Origin: Saccharopolyspora shandongensis
GTDB taxonomy: Bacteria > Actinomycetota > Actinomycetes > Mycobacteriales > Pseudonocardiaceae
Direction of reading: 5' to 3'
DNA length: 64,000 bases
Assembly (NCBI RefSeq): GCF_900106995.1
Contig: NZ_FNOK01000005.1
Span: forward strand, 248,001-312,000
Shown: positions 24,778-33,395 of the stretch, one piece after another
Layout: every line of letters starts with the position of its first letter
Numbering within the stretch: position 1 is the first letter of the stretch
Position numbers and translations under genes: made by a program
The notes under the pieces: generated by a model
The model's input: the letters and a program-made list of their open reading frames with translations, nothing else
Database searches by the model: none
What the model was told of the DNA's origin: nothing

Positions 24778-26220
24778 ATGAGCGGGCACATGTCTCCCGA
24801 GGAGTTCCGGGAGTTCGGCAGGCAGGTCGTCGACTGGATCGCCGACTACTACTCCGGCGTCGAGCGGCATCCGGTTCGGTCCCCGGTCCGGCCCGGGGAG
24901 GTCCGGGCGCAGCTCCCGGCGCACCCGCCCGAGCGGGGCGAGCCGTTCGAGCGGGTGCTCAGCGACCTCGACGCCGTGCTGGTGCCGGGCGTCACGCACT
25001 GGCAGCACCCGAACTTCTTCGCCTACTTCCCGGCCAACGCAACCGGCCCGTCGATCCTCGGTGACCTGCTCTCCAGCGGGCTGGGCGTGCAGGGCATGGT
25101 GTGGGCGACCAGCCCGGCGTGCACCGAGCTGGAGACCGTCGTCGTGGACTGGATGGCCGAGCTGCTGGGCCTGCCTGAGCACTTCCGGACCGACGCCGTC
25201 GGCGGCGGGGTCATCCAGGACTCGGCGTCCAGCGCCGCGCTCGTCGCCTGCCTCGCCGCGCTGCAGCGGATCAGCGACGGGCAGGTGGCGAGCCGGGGCA
25301 TCACCCGGCGCCACACGCTCTACGTCTCCGCGCACACCCATTCGTCCCTGGAGCGCGCGGCGCGGATGGTGGGCGTCGGCGGGGACAACGTCCGGATCGT
25401 CGACGTCGACCCGGACACGCTCGGCATGGATCCCGAGCACCTCGACGCGCTGATCGCCGAGGACCTCGCCGCCGGCGCGGTGCCCACGCTGGTGTGCGCG
25501 ACGATCGGCACCACCTCGACGACGGCGATCGACCCGGTCCGCGCGGTCGGCGAGGTGTGCCGCGCGCGCGGGGTCTGGCTGCACGTGGACGCGGCGTACG
25601 CGGGCGTTGCCGCGGTGTGCCCGGAACTGCGCTGGATCAACGACGGCGTCGCCGAATTCGCCGATTCGTACTGCACCAACGCGCACAAGTGGCTACTGAC
25701 GAACTTCGACTGCAGCCTGCTGTGGATGGCCGACCGGCGGCCGATGGTCGACGCGCTGTCGATCCTGCCGGAGTACCTGCGCAACCCGGCGACGGCGTCC
25801 GGTGAGGTGATCGACTACCGGGACTGGCAGGTGCCGCTGGGCCGCCGGTTCCGGGCTTTGAAGCTGTGGTCGGTGCTGCGCTGGTACGGCGCGGAGGGGC
25901 TGCGCGAGCACATCCGCACCAGCGTCGGCCTGGCCCAGGAGTTCGCCGACCGGGTCCGCGACGACCCGCGGTTCGAGCTGCTGGAGCCGCACCCGCTGGG
26001 CCTGGTCTGCTTCCGGCCGCTGTTCCCGGCGCTGTCCACAGAGGACGCCAACGACCGGGTCTACCGGCTGATGGAGTCGCTGAACGACTCCGGCGAGCTG
26101 TACCTGACCCACACCAAGGTGGACGGCCGGACGCTGCTGCGGCTCGCGGTCGGTTCGCCGCAGACCGAGCGACGTCACGTGCTCGCGGCCTGGAAGCGGA
26201 TCCAGGAGGCGATGGGCTGA
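24778..26220 (+). CDS. PLP-dependent group II decarboxylase
   Basis: A 480-aa pyridoxal-phosphate enzyme of the aromatic-L-amino-acid/DOPA decarboxylase family. The sequence begins MSPEEFREFGRQVVDWIADY, as in that family, with HWQHPNFFAYFPAN, IQDSASSAALVACLAAL, the PLP-contacting HVDAAYAG and the Schiff-base motif YCTNAHKWLLTNFDC (Lys near 304). The ATG at 24778 matches the family start; there is no clear Shine-Dalgarno site, so a leaderless message is possible. The likely substrate is an aromatic amino acid such as Trp, Tyr, Phe or DOPA. It is not part of the cob operon; 267 nt of unremarkable sequence precede it. Confidence 0.92.
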   Translation: MSGHMSPEEFREFGRQVVDWIADYYSGVERHPVRSPVRPGEVRAQLPAHPPERGEPFERVLSDLDAVLVPGVTHWQHPNFFAYFPANATGPSILGDLLSSGLGVQGMVWATSPACTELETVVVDWMAELLGLPEHFRTDAVGGGVIQDSASSAALVACLAALQRISDGQVASRGITRRHTLYVSAHTHSSLERAARMVGVGGDNVRIVDVDPDTLGMDPEHLDALIAEDLAAGAVPTLVCATIGTTSTTAIDPVRAVGEVCRARGVWLHVDAAYAGVAAVCPELRWINDGVAEFADSYCTNAHKWLLTNFDCSLLWMADRRPMVDALSILPEYLRNPATASGEVIDYRDWQVPLGRRFRALKLWSVLRWYGAEGLREHIRTSVGLAQEFADRVRDDPRFELLEPHPLGLVCFRPLFPALSTEDANDRVYRLMESLNDSGELYLTHTKVDGRTLLRLAVGSPQTERRHVLAAWKRIQEAMG

Positions 26221-26775
26221 CCTGGCCGCGATCAGCGCGTGCCCGATCAGCACGAGCACGTGCACCGGAGCCGGCCAGTCGCCGGCCGAGGCGGTTTGGA
26301 GGGCGTGGAGCGCGGCGCCCGGCGCGGTGAGGCCGCCGATCGGTTGCAGCGGGCCCGGAATCGCAGCCAGCGGCAGGCCGGGCAGCAGCAGTGCCGCAGC
26401 GAGCGCCGAACCGGTGCGGCGGGGCAGCGCCGCGGTCAGCAACCCGCAGCTGAGCAGCGCGAGCGCGGTGAGCGTGCATGCGACTAGGAGGGCCATGGCC
26501 TTCTGCGGCTGCATGATGGCCGTGGCGGCCAGCGACAGCCCGGCGAATGCCGCCAGGTGCGCGAGGAACGCCGCAACCGGGTCGGTGCACCGCCGCAGGT
26601 TGGCGGCCGCGATCGTCAGCGCGACGACGATGGCCGCGGGGAGCCCGATCGCGGGTGCGAGGAGGCAGGAGAGGATCGAGGCGATCGCCGGCGGTCGGCG
26701 GGGCAGCCTCGCCAGCTCCGCGCCGACGCGGTCGCCCAGATCATCCACAGTGGACGAGTCTTCGCTGATTGCCAT
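25693..26775 (-). CDS. integral membrane protein, probably 3'-decayed
   Basis: From ATG 26775 (MAISEDSSTVDDLGDRVG) the first ~185 residues form a membrane protein with five or six hydrophobic segments and a loop LPLAAIPGPLQPIGGLTAPGAALHAL like that in ABC-2/YhgE-type permeases. From about nt 26190 downward the frame runs antisense through the decarboxylase gene and reads as non-coding (Gln/Val/Arg-rich) to the stop at 25693. The natural stop seems lost, so this is either a 3'-truncated remnant or a protein with a junk tail. The real coding part is about 26190-26775. It is divergent from the kinase gene, with about 150 nt between. Confidence 0.45.
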   Translation of the reverse strand: MAISEDSSTVDDLGDRVGAELARLPRRPPAIASILSCLLAPAIGLPAAIVVALTIAAANLRRCTDPVAAFLAHLAAFAGLSLAATAIMQPQKAMALLVACTLTALALLSCGLLTAALPRRTGSALAAALLLPGLPLAAIPGPLQPIGGLTAPGAALHALQTASAGDWPAPVHVLVLIGHALIAARSAHRLLDPLPGREHVTSLGLRRTDREPQQRPAVHLGVGQVQLAGVVQRLHQPVDPVVGVLCGQRREQRPEADQAQRVRLQQLEPRVVADPVGELLGQADAGADVLAQPLRAVPAQHRPQLQSPEPAAQRHLPVPVVDHLTGRRRRVAQVLRQDRQRVDHRPPVGHPQQAAVEVRQ

Positions 26776-26927
26776 GGCGTTGACGCTAGGAACGCCGCGT
26801 GCCTGCGGGTATGCGTCTTGCTGCCGTTCGAGGTGGGCTTTCGGCCCGTTCGGGAGTAGAGCTAGCTCTACCTCCACGCGGAAGGCACGGGCAGTGCATT
26901 TCCGCCGGTGCCGGAGAAGATGGACTT

Positions 26928-28778
26928 ATGCGAAATCGGGCACGACAACGTGCGACAACCGCCGGGCGCGGGCTGGTGCTCCTGCTGCTGGCGCTGCCGG
27001 GGCCGCTGCTGTTCGTGCTGTACCTGTTCGGTCTGGGGGCGGCGTCGCTCGGCTTGCTGTGGCCGGGGGAGTGGCTCGTCGGACGCTGCCGGGCGGCCGC
27101 GAACCTCGGCCGGCGGCTGGCGCGGGACTGGGGCGGCGTCGAGGTGCCGGTGCCGTACCGGCCCGCCCCGCCGGAACCGCAGCCGGACGCCGAGGGCTGG
27201 TACCGGCACGACAAGGCGCTGTACCGGAAGCCGCGCATCCCGCGCTACCTCGCGCGCGTCGTGTGGTTGGCGGAGGACCCGGCGACGAACCGGGACCTGA
27301 ACTGGATGCTGCTCAACACGGTCGCCGGCGCGGTGCTGGGCCTGCTGGCGGTGCTGGGCGGCCGGACTTTCCTGCGGGCGCACGGGCTTTGGACGCGGCT
27401 GCTGCTGAGCCCGGTTCGGCCGTGCCGCTGGTGGGAACGCGTCGTGCACGGGTTGCACGACCTCTGGCACCTGGCGGTTCTCGGCCTGCTGGCCGTGGTG
27501 AACCTGCTCGCGGGCGTACTCCTGGTCGTCCTCTTCGTCGTCACCCACGTGCTGGGCGCGTTCGTGTGGTGGCCCTGGTGCAACCGGGTCGCCCGGCTGC
27601 TCGCGGGTCTGGGCCGCAGCCTCGCCGGGAAGTGGTCCGGGGTGGCGGTGGACGAGGTCTACCTGCCCTTCGTCGCGCCACTGCCCACTTCCGACGGGCT
27701 CTACCGGGCCGGCCGGATGCTGCGGAAGTCGCCGCGACCCGCGATCAGGTGGGCCCGCTACCGCCAGGCGATGACCGATCCGGCGAGCGCGCGAGACCTG
27801 TTGTGGCTGCTCGGCGACGGCCCGGTCACCGCGGCGCTGCTGGCCCCGCTCGCGGCGTTGTGCTGGGTCTTCGGCTGGGGCTTCTGGATCCCGTTCTGGA
27901 TCTGGATCGGCGGCCTGTTCTCCGACGTCGGGCAGCCGTGGGCGGAGCTGCCCGCCCCGGCGAAGTGGCTCGCGGAAACCCCGCTGGCCGGGTTCCCGCT
28001 CGGGCTGGCCGCCGGGGCGGCGGTGGTGGCGCTGGCGCCGCCGCTGGTGCGCCTGCACGGCCGATGGACTCGTGTGCTGCTGGCGCCGACCGGGAAAACC
28101 CTGCTGGCGCAACGGGTTCGGCGGCTCGCCGAGACCCGCGCCGACGCGACCGAAGCCGAGGACACCCAGCTGCGCCGCATCGAGCGGGACCTGCACGACG
28201 GCGCCCAGGCCCGGCTGATCGCGCTGGGGCTGAAGCTCGCGGCCGCGGAGCAGCTCCTGGACAGCGACCCGCAGCGGGCCAGGGAGCTGCTGGGCGAGAG
28301 CAAGGCCGAGTCCGGGCAGACCCTCGCCGAACTCCGCGCCCTGGTGCGGGGAATCCGCCCGCCGGTGCTCACCGAGCGCGGCCTCGTCGATGCCGTGCGC
28401 GCGCTGGCCCTCGACCTGAGCGTGCGGATCGAGGTGTCGGCGGACCTGCCCGGGCGATGCCCGTCCGCAGTGGAGTCCGCGGCCTATTTCGCGACCCGGG
28501 AGCTGGTCACGAACGCGCTCAAGCACGCCGGGGCGGAGGCGATCCGCGTCGAGCTGGATTACCAGCGGGGGTCGCTGCGGGTCGTCGTGACCGACGACGG
28601 TTCGGGCGGGGCCGACCCGGACCGCGGCAGCGGGCTGCGGGGAATCCGGCGCAGGCTCGGTACATTCGACGGAACATTGCACCTCAGCAGCCCGCTCGGC
28701 GGTCCGACCCGGGCGACGATGGAGATCCCGTGCGCGTTGTCCTCGCAGAAGACCTCTTCCTCCTCCGAGACGGCCTGA
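26928..28778 (+). CDS. sensor histidine kinase (HisKA_3/NarL type)
   Basis: A 616-aa membrane kinase. Two tandem copies of a membrane sensor module occur: residues about 15-170 with WYRHDKALYRKPRIPRY, and about 190-400 with LYRAGRMLRKSPRPAIRW, each followed by paired hydrophobic helices. The dimerisation domain carries RRIERDLHDGAQARLIALG (phospho-His near 423); the ATPase domain has TRELVTNALKHAG and DDGSGGADPDRGSGLRGI. The ATG at 26928 has GGAGAAGA upstream. The response-regulator gene overlaps its end by 49 nt. The duplicated sensor module suggests gene-internal duplication. The signal is unknown. Confidence 0.93.
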   Translation: MRNRARQRATTAGRGLVLLLLALPGPLLFVLYLFGLGAASLGLLWPGEWLVGRCRAAANLGRRLARDWGGVEVPVPYRPAPPEPQPDAEGWYRHDKALYRKPRIPRYLARVVWLAEDPATNRDLNWMLLNTVAGAVLGLLAVLGGRTFLRAHGLWTRLLLSPVRPCRWWERVVHGLHDLWHLAVLGLLAVVNLLAGVLLVVLFVVTHVLGAFVWWPWCNRVARLLAGLGRSLAGKWSGVAVDEVYLPFVAPLPTSDGLYRAGRMLRKSPRPAIRWARYRQAMTDPASARDLLWLLGDGPVTAALLAPLAALCWVFGWGFWIPFWIWIGGLFSDVGQPWAELPAPAKWLAETPLAGFPLGLAAGAAVVALAPPLVRLHGRWTRVLLAPTGKTLLAQRVRRLAETRADATEAEDTQLRRIERDLHDGAQARLIALGLKLAAAEQLLDSDPQRARELLGESKAESGQTLAELRALVRGIRPPVLTERGLVDAVRALALDLSVRIEVSADLPGRCPSAVESAAYFATRELVTNALKHAGAEAIRVELDYQRGSLRVVVTDDGSGGADPDRGSGLRGIRRRLGTFDGTLHLSSPLGGPTRATMEIPCALSSQKTSSSSETA

Positions 28779-29368
28779 CCACCCTGCTCGCCGCGCACGG
28801 CTGCGAGATCGTCGCAGCCGTGGAGACCGGTCCCGAGCTGGAGCGGGCGCTGTTGGAGCACCGGCCGGACGTGGCGGTGGTCGACGTGCGGCTGCCGCCC
28901 ACCCAGACCGACGAGGGGCTGCGGGCCGCGCTGGTCGCCCGGCGCGAGATCCCGGGACTGCCGGTGCTGGTGCTGTCCCAGCACGTCGAGCAGCTGTACG
29001 CGCGCGAACTCCTGGCCGACGGCACCGGCGGGATCGGCTACCTGCTCAAGGACCGGGTGTTCAACGCCGAGCAGTTCATCGACGCGGTGCGCCGGGTCGC
29101 CGCCGGCGGCACCGCGATGGACCCGGAGGTGATCTCCGCGCTGGTCGCCCGGCGGACCACCCCGCTGGAGCGGTTGACGGAGCGGGAGCGCGAGGTGCTG
29201 TCGCTGATGGCCGAGGGGCGCTCGAACGCGGCGATCTCCCAGCAGCTGTTCATCAGCGAAGGCGCGGTGAGCAAGAACATCGCGAGCATCTTCGGGAAGC
29301 TGGGCCTGGAAACGTCCGACGACACCAACCGCAGGGTCCTGGCAGTGCTGGAATACCTCAAACAGTGA
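28730..29368 (+). CDS. LuxR/NarL-family response regulator
   Basis: A 212-aa two-component regulator. The receiver domain begins directly at the start (VRVVLAEDLFLLRDGL; acidic pocket Glu7/Asp8) with phospho-acceptor Asp52 (VAVVDVRLPP) and Lys in YLLKDR. The C-terminal LuxR HTH has LTEREREVLSLMAEGRSN and GAVSKNIASIFGKLGL. GTG 28730 is chosen because the receiver starts there, within the kinase 3' end (49-nt overlap). It forms a pair with that kinase. Its stop TGA lies in the terminal repeat of the element at 29363. Confidence 0.93.
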   Translation: MRVVLAEDLFLLRDGLTTLLAAHGCEIVAAVETGPELERALLEHRPDVAVVDVRLPPTQTDEGLRAALVARREIPGLPVLVLSQHVEQLYARELLADGTGGIGYLLKDRVFNAEQFIDAVRRVAAGGTAMDPEVISALVARRTTPLERLTEREREVLSLMAEGRSNAAISQQLFISEGAVSKNIASIFGKLGLETSDDTNRRVLAVLEYLKQ

Positions 29369-29515
29369 GGTTTTTTCATCCTCAATTTGCGTGGCGGTGC
29401 AAGTAGCGGCCCCCTGCGGGAGTTACTGCGGCCTTCTCGCTGTGGGATCCCCGACATCATGAATGCGAGGGTGGGCTAAGCGGCTGCGCCGCTTCAAAGC
29501 AAATGCCGACTCGAA
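29363..29515 (+). repeat. repeat element copy C (deleted form)
   Basis: Its left end CAGTGAGGTTTTTTCATCCTC and the following TTTGCGTGGCGGTGC match the left ends of copies A (51168) and B (55982, inverted). It shares the middle GGTGGGcTAaGCGGCTGCGCCGC with copy A but lacks about 100 nt of the interior and a clear right end. It lies between the response regulator and the EamA gene; the right boundary is approximate. Confidence 0.6.
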
Positions 29516-29545
29516 CAACACAGCCTCTATGTCGACCCAGAGCTT

Positions 29546-30463
29546 TCACGCCGCGGCCCGCGCCTCTGCGAGTCCTCGGGGCTTGGGGGCGCGGGCCGGA
29601 TCGGGCCTGGTGCCGAGCACGCACGCCACGGCTCCGATGGCCATTCCCAGCACTGCGGTGACCGACGGCGTTTCGCCCAGGATCGGCCAGGACAGCAGGG
29701 CGGAAACGGGCGGGACGATGCAGAACAGGGCGCTGGCCCGGCTCGCGCCGCCGACCGCGATCGCCCGCAGGTAGAACGCGGTTCCGGCCACCGATCCCGC
29801 CAGGACCAGCCACAGCAGCACCGCGGTCGCCTGCCCCCAGTGCGTGACGTGGCCCTGTTCGAACACCGCGATCACGCCGACCGCCAGAGCCGCCGCGCCC
29901 GACTGCACGGCGCCACCGGCCCGGACGTCGACCCCGGTGCAGTACCGCTGCTGGTAGAGCCCGCCCGCGGAGAATCCGAGCAACCCCAGCAGGGTGAGCA
30001 GGATTCCAGGGTTCACCGCGCCGTCGGCGAGCACCTGGCCGCCGAGCGTGACGACGACGGCGAGCACGCCGAGGACGAGCCCGATCGCGCGGATCCGGCT
30101 CAGCCGCTCGCCCAGGAATCCGGCCGCGAGTGCCGCGGTGAGCACCGGGTTCATGGCGAGCACCAGCGCGGTCACCGATGCCGGGACCCCGACGGCCATC
30201 CCGCCGTAGCACCCGGCGAACTGCGCTCCGCTGGTGAGGATTCCGGCGACGGCGGTGTGCCCGAACCGCTTGCCGCCGGGCCAGGTCGCGCGGGAGCAGA
30301 CCGCGATCGCCGCGAACACCAGCGCGGCCAGCGCGAGTCGCACGGACGTCAGGAGGAACGGGGGAGCGGCGCCGACACCCAGCTTCCCGGTGGGGAATCC
30401 GCTGGCCCAGATGACGACGATCGGCGCCGCCAGCGGCAGCGGGATCGAGCGGGTGCTCTGCAT
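29546..30463 (-). CDS. EamA/DMT-family transporter
   Basis: A 305-aa drug/metabolite transporter with ten hydrophobic segments in two EamA repeats; the family cue is IVVIWASGFPTGKLGV at the N-terminus, then a repeat with PPVSALLSWPILGETPS. The ATG at 30463 is chosen because the first helix starts soon after; the open extension to 30529 would run over the operator. It is divergent from the LysR gene at 30554, which probably regulates it. Exporters of this type often handle amino acids or small metabolites; the substrate is unknown. Confidence 0.9.
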   Translation of the reverse strand: MQSTRSIPLPLAAPIVVIWASGFPTGKLGVGAAPPFLLTSVRLALAALVFAAIAVCSRATWPGGKRFGHTAVAGILTSGAQFAGCYGGMAVGVPASVTALVLAMNPVLTAALAAGFLGERLSRIRAIGLVLGVLAVVVTLGGQVLADGAVNPGILLTLLGLLGFSAGGLYQQRYCTGVDVRAGGAVQSGAAALAVGVIAVFEQGHVTHWGQATAVLLWLVLAGSVAGTAFYLRAIAVGGASRASALFCIVPPVSALLSWPILGETPSVTAVLGMAIGAVACVLGTRPDPARAPKPRGLAEARAAA

Positions 30464-30508
30464 GATCCCAGCCTCGCCTGCCGGGTCCGGCCGCGTCCAA
30501 CGACGATA

Positions 30509-30534
30509 AGTGATCGCGATCGATTTCAATCACT
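30509..30534. promoter_or_regulatory. candidate LysR operator
   Basis: AGTGAT-N14-ATCACT is a perfect inverted repeat in the 90-nt space between the divergent EamA and LysR genes. It is a good candidate for autoregulation and co-regulation. Confidence 0.5.
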
Positions 30535-30553
30535 GATCGGTTATGGTGGTCGC

Positions 30554-31408
30554 ATGAGTGCGGTGTTGGACATCGTGGCGTTGCGCAGCATGGTCGCGGT
30601 CGCCGACTGCGGCGGGTTCCACCGGGCCGCCGCCGCGCTGTCCCTGACCCAGTCCGCGGTCAGCCAGCACCTGCGCAAGCTGGAGCGGGTGCTGGACCGG
30701 AAGCTGGTGGTCCGGGAGGGGCGGCAGGCCAAGTTCACGGCGTCCGGCGAGCTCCTGCTGGCCGAGGCGCGGCGCATCCTCGATGCGCACGACGAGGCGC
30801 TGCGCCGGCTCGGCGCGGAGGAGCGCCGCACACTCGTCTTCGGCTCCACCGAACACGCCGCCGACCGGCTGCTCCCCGAGCTGGCGACCCGGATGCGAGC
30901 CGCCTTCCCGGCGCTCGAAGTGCGGTTCCGGCTGGACCGCACGGCGCGGCTCGCGGAAGCGGTGGACCGCGGCAGCATCGATATCGCCCTGCTGATCGAC
31001 ATGTCGGTCGGCGGGCGGAGCCGGGACGCGGGCCGGCTCCGGATGGACTGGTACGCGGCGCCGGACTGGGCGCCGCCGGGCCCCGGCGAGCCGCTGCCGA
31101 TGGTCGTCTTCGACGAGCCGTGCATCATGCGGCGGCTCGCGGTCGATGCGGTGACCGGGATCGGCCGGCATCCGGACCTGGTGTGCGAAGCCGCCGATCT
31201 GGCCGGGGTGCTCGCGGCCGCGCGGTCCGGCCTCGGTGTCACGCTGCTGCCCTCGGCGAAGCCGCGCCTGGAAGGGCTGGTGGTGCGCGACGACCTCCCG
31301 CGGCTGGATTCGGCGCCGCTGCGGGTCCGGGCCCGCCCCGGACTCGACGACGACCTCGCGGACCTCGTCGCGAAGACGGCGCGCGAGGTGGTCGAAGCGC
31401 ATACGTGA
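30554..31408 (+). CDS. LysR-family transcriptional regulator
   Basis: A 284-aa regulator. The N-terminal winged HTH is typical (IVALRSMVAVADCGGFHRAA, then LSLTQSAVSQHLRKLERVLD and LVVREGRQAKFTASG). The effector domain follows, with the usual SxxGVTLLPS-like stretch RSGLGVTLLPSAKPRL near the C-terminus. The ATG at 30554 places the HTH at the very start. It is divergent from the EamA exporter gene, an arrangement typical of LysR-controlled efflux. Confidence 0.92.
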   Translation: MSAVLDIVALRSMVAVADCGGFHRAAAALSLTQSAVSQHLRKLERVLDRKLVVREGRQAKFTASGELLLAEARRILDAHDEALRRLGAEERRTLVFGSTEHAADRLLPELATRMRAAFPALEVRFRLDRTARLAEAVDRGSIDIALLIDMSVGGRSRDAGRLRMDWYAAPDWAPPGPGEPLPMVVFDEPCIMRRLAVDAVTGIGRHPDLVCEAADLAGVLAAARSGLGVTLLPSAKPRLEGLVVRDDLPRLDSAPLRVRARPGLDDDLADLVAKTAREVVEAHT

Positions 31409-31468
31409 GCGCGCTTTCCACGTGGACGGGGCGCCCCCGACGGATCGGAGACGCCCCGTAGCTGCGTG

Positions 31469-31738
31469 TCAGGCGGGCAGGTGCACGCGGCGGTGCAGGC
31501 GCTCGCCGATGTCGTTGGCCGCGTTGTCCAGCAGCTTGTGCGCCAGTTCGAACAGGGCGCGGGCGATCGCGATCTCGTCGCCGATCTGCGGTACCTCCGG
31601 GTCGTCCGGGTGGCGGCGCGCGGTGCCGTGCCCGTGTAGCGCCTGACCGCCCGGAGTGGTGAACCCGACGTCGGCGGTGGTCTTCGCGCCCGCCTCCACG
31701 ACCTGCAGGTTCAGCGTGATGGTGTGGGTCTCGTTCAT
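31469..31738 (-). CDS. DUF1876 domain protein
   Basis: A small 89-aa protein of the actinobacterial DUF1876 family: an N-terminal strand region (HTITLNLQVVEAGAKTTADV), a conserved GHGTARRHPDDPEVPQIGDEIA centre and a C-terminal helix (ARALFELAHKLLDNAANDI). The function is unknown; the fold is small and dsRBD-like. It is monocistronic. The 31739-31956 gap upstream holds its promoter region and nothing else that I can identify. Confidence 0.88.
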   Translation of the reverse strand: MNETHTITLNLQVVEAGAKTTADVGFTTPGGQALHGHGTARRHPDDPEVPQIGDEIAIARALFELAHKLLDNAANDIGERLHRRVHLPA

Positions 31739-31956
31739 GGTCGCCTCCTGTCCCCGTCGGCCCGCGTTCCCGCAGGCCCTTGAGGTCGCCGTAGCCCAAG
31801 CATGCGCCGGCCGACCGGAGCCGCGAAAGACCGGTGTTCACCCGTCCGGGTCGCCCCGTTCGGCCACGCAGACCGGTAGGCGCGACTTACCCAATCGGGC
31901 CTCGCCGCCAAACAGCGCTCCCGTCGTGATCGACTTCACCCGGGGTTTGACCTAGG

Positions 31957-32134
31957 GGCGCGGGGCAGGCCAGGATACGGCCGCCGACAGTGCAGGAACC
32001 CGGTGCGAATCCGGGACGGTCCCGCCACTGTGACCGGGGAGTGGGCCCCATCCGTTGCCACGGCTGCGTGCAGCTGGAAGGCCGGGGTGCCACGTCGATC
32101 CGGGAGTCAGGAGACTGCGCGCCGGCCCCGCGCC
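31957..32134 (+). promoter_or_regulatory. cobalamin riboswitch (cobalt transporter)
   Basis: P1 is GGCGCGGGGC (31957-31966) with GCCCCGCGCC (32125-32134). Inside are CAGGAACCCGGTGCGAATCC, GGGACGGTCCCGCCACTGTG (B12 box) and GATCCGGGAGTCAGGAGAC. It lies 60 nt before the NiCoT start, implying repression of cobalt uptake by cobalamin. Confidence 0.92.
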
Positions 32135-32194
32135 GCGCCGCGGCGTGCGGACACCGAGCCCCTCGGGCGGGAAACCCAGGAGGTCGGAGATCCC

Positions 32195-33250
32195 ATGTCT
32201 TGGGATGCCGAAGCGAGTCGGCCGCAGGCCGGTTGGGGCGCCACCGAGCGCCGGAAAGCAGCGGTCGTGCTGGCCGCCGTCGGAGTGCTCCACCTGGCGG
32301 GTTGGGGCGCGTACCTGCTGCAACAGCAGGAATTCGGCGCCGTGGGCGGGCTGGCCGCCGCGGGGATGACCGCGTACCTGCTCGGATTGCGCCACGGGTT
32401 CGACGCCGACCACGTCGCGGTGATCGACGACGCCACGCGGCTGCTGATGCAGCGCGGCAGGCGACCGGTGTCGACCGGCATGTGGTTCGCCCTCGGGCAC
32501 GCCAGCGTCGTGCTCTTCCTCGCCGTCGCGGTCGCTTTCATCGCCGGGCCCGCCGCGCAGCAGTGGGCCGAGGAAGCCGGCGTGCGGGTCGCCACGGCGG
32601 TCGACCTGGTCGTGATCGCGGTCCTGACCGCGTTGGCGGTGCTCAACGCGCTGGTGCTGCGCGATGCCCTGCGGCTGCTGCGCCGCGCCCGCCACGGCGC
32701 GGTCGACGAGGCCGAGGTCGAGCTGGTGCTCGGGCGGCGCGGCCTGCTCGCCCGGGTGCTGCGGGGACGGATGCGCACCGTGGCCCGCTCCTGGCACCTG
32801 TTCGGCATCGGGCTGCTGTTCGGGCTCGGCATGCAGACCGCCACCGAGATCACCGTGCTCGCCATGGTCTCCCCGACCGAGCACCTGTCCGCCGTCGCCG
32901 TGCTCAGCCTGCCGCTGCTGTTCGCCGCCGGAATGTGCACAGTGGACAGTGTGGACGGCATGCTGATGTCCCGCGCCTACACGTGGTCGCTGGCGCGGCC
33001 GTTGCGGCGGCTGTGGGTGAACGTGACGACCACGGCGCTGACGGTGGTGCTCGCCGCAGTCGTCGCGCTGGTCGTCCTCGCCGGACTGCTCCAGGAGCTC
33101 GGCGTGTCCTCCGCGGCGCCGATCGCGACCATCGGCGACCACTTCGAGCTGCTCGGCTATCTGACGCTGGCCGCTTTCATGGCAGTATGGGGCGGCGCCG
33201 CGCTCTGGTGGAAAGTCGCCGCCCGCGGCGACGACGCGGAGCGCGCGTGA
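32195..33250 (+). CDS. NiCoT-family nickel/cobalt transporter
   Basis: A 351-aa secondary Ni2+/Co2+ importer (HoxN/NixA/NhlF family). The diagnostic helix-2 motif RHGFDADHVAVIDDATR (HX4DH) is at about residues 66-82, with LGHASVVLFLAVA, GIGLLFGLGMQTATEI and GMCTVDSVDGMLM further on; about eight helices. The ATG at 32195 has an AGGAGG/GGAGA region upstream. Control by a B12 riboswitch shows that its job is cobalt supply for corrin synthesis rather than nickel for urease or hydrogenase. Confidence 0.95.
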   Translation: MSWDAEASRPQAGWGATERRKAAVVLAAVGVLHLAGWGAYLLQQQEFGAVGGLAAAGMTAYLLGLRHGFDADHVAVIDDATRLLMQRGRRPVSTGMWFALGHASVVLFLAVAVAFIAGPAAQQWAEEAGVRVATAVDLVVIAVLTALAVLNALVLRDALRLLRRARHGAVDEAEVELVLGRRGLLARVLRGRMRTVARSWHLFGIGLLFGLGMQTATEITVLAMVSPTEHLSAVAVLSLPLLFAAGMCTVDSVDGMLMSRAYTWSLARPLRRLWVNVTTTALTVVLAAVVALVVLAGLLQELGVSSAAPIATIGDHFELLGYLTLAAFMAVWGGAALWWKVAARGDDAERA

Positions 33251-33352
33251 CCGGCGTCCACCGGCTGTGCCAGGTGGCGCCCCGAGGTCAGGCCGGTGAT
33301 CGTGAGCCACGACGAGGTGGCCTACCGCGTGGCTGCGCCCCTGAGCACAAGG

Positions 33353-33372
33353 CCCCGGCGAGTTCGCCGGGG
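33353..33372 (+). terminator. strong hairpin before the cysG-like gene
   Basis: CCCCGGCG (33353-33360) and CGCCGGGG (33365-33372) form an 8-bp stem with a 4-nt loop, 23 nt before the next ATG. It could end the NiCoT transcript or control the following gene; there is no T-run. Confidence 0.4.
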
Positions 33373-33395
33373 CGGAGCCGACATGGACTACGGAC

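Noticed and set aside
26327..28729. Open frame continuing from far upstream into the response regulator
   Set aside because: Upstream of 28730 it is an out-of-frame shadow of the kinase gene; the receiver domain starts at 28730.
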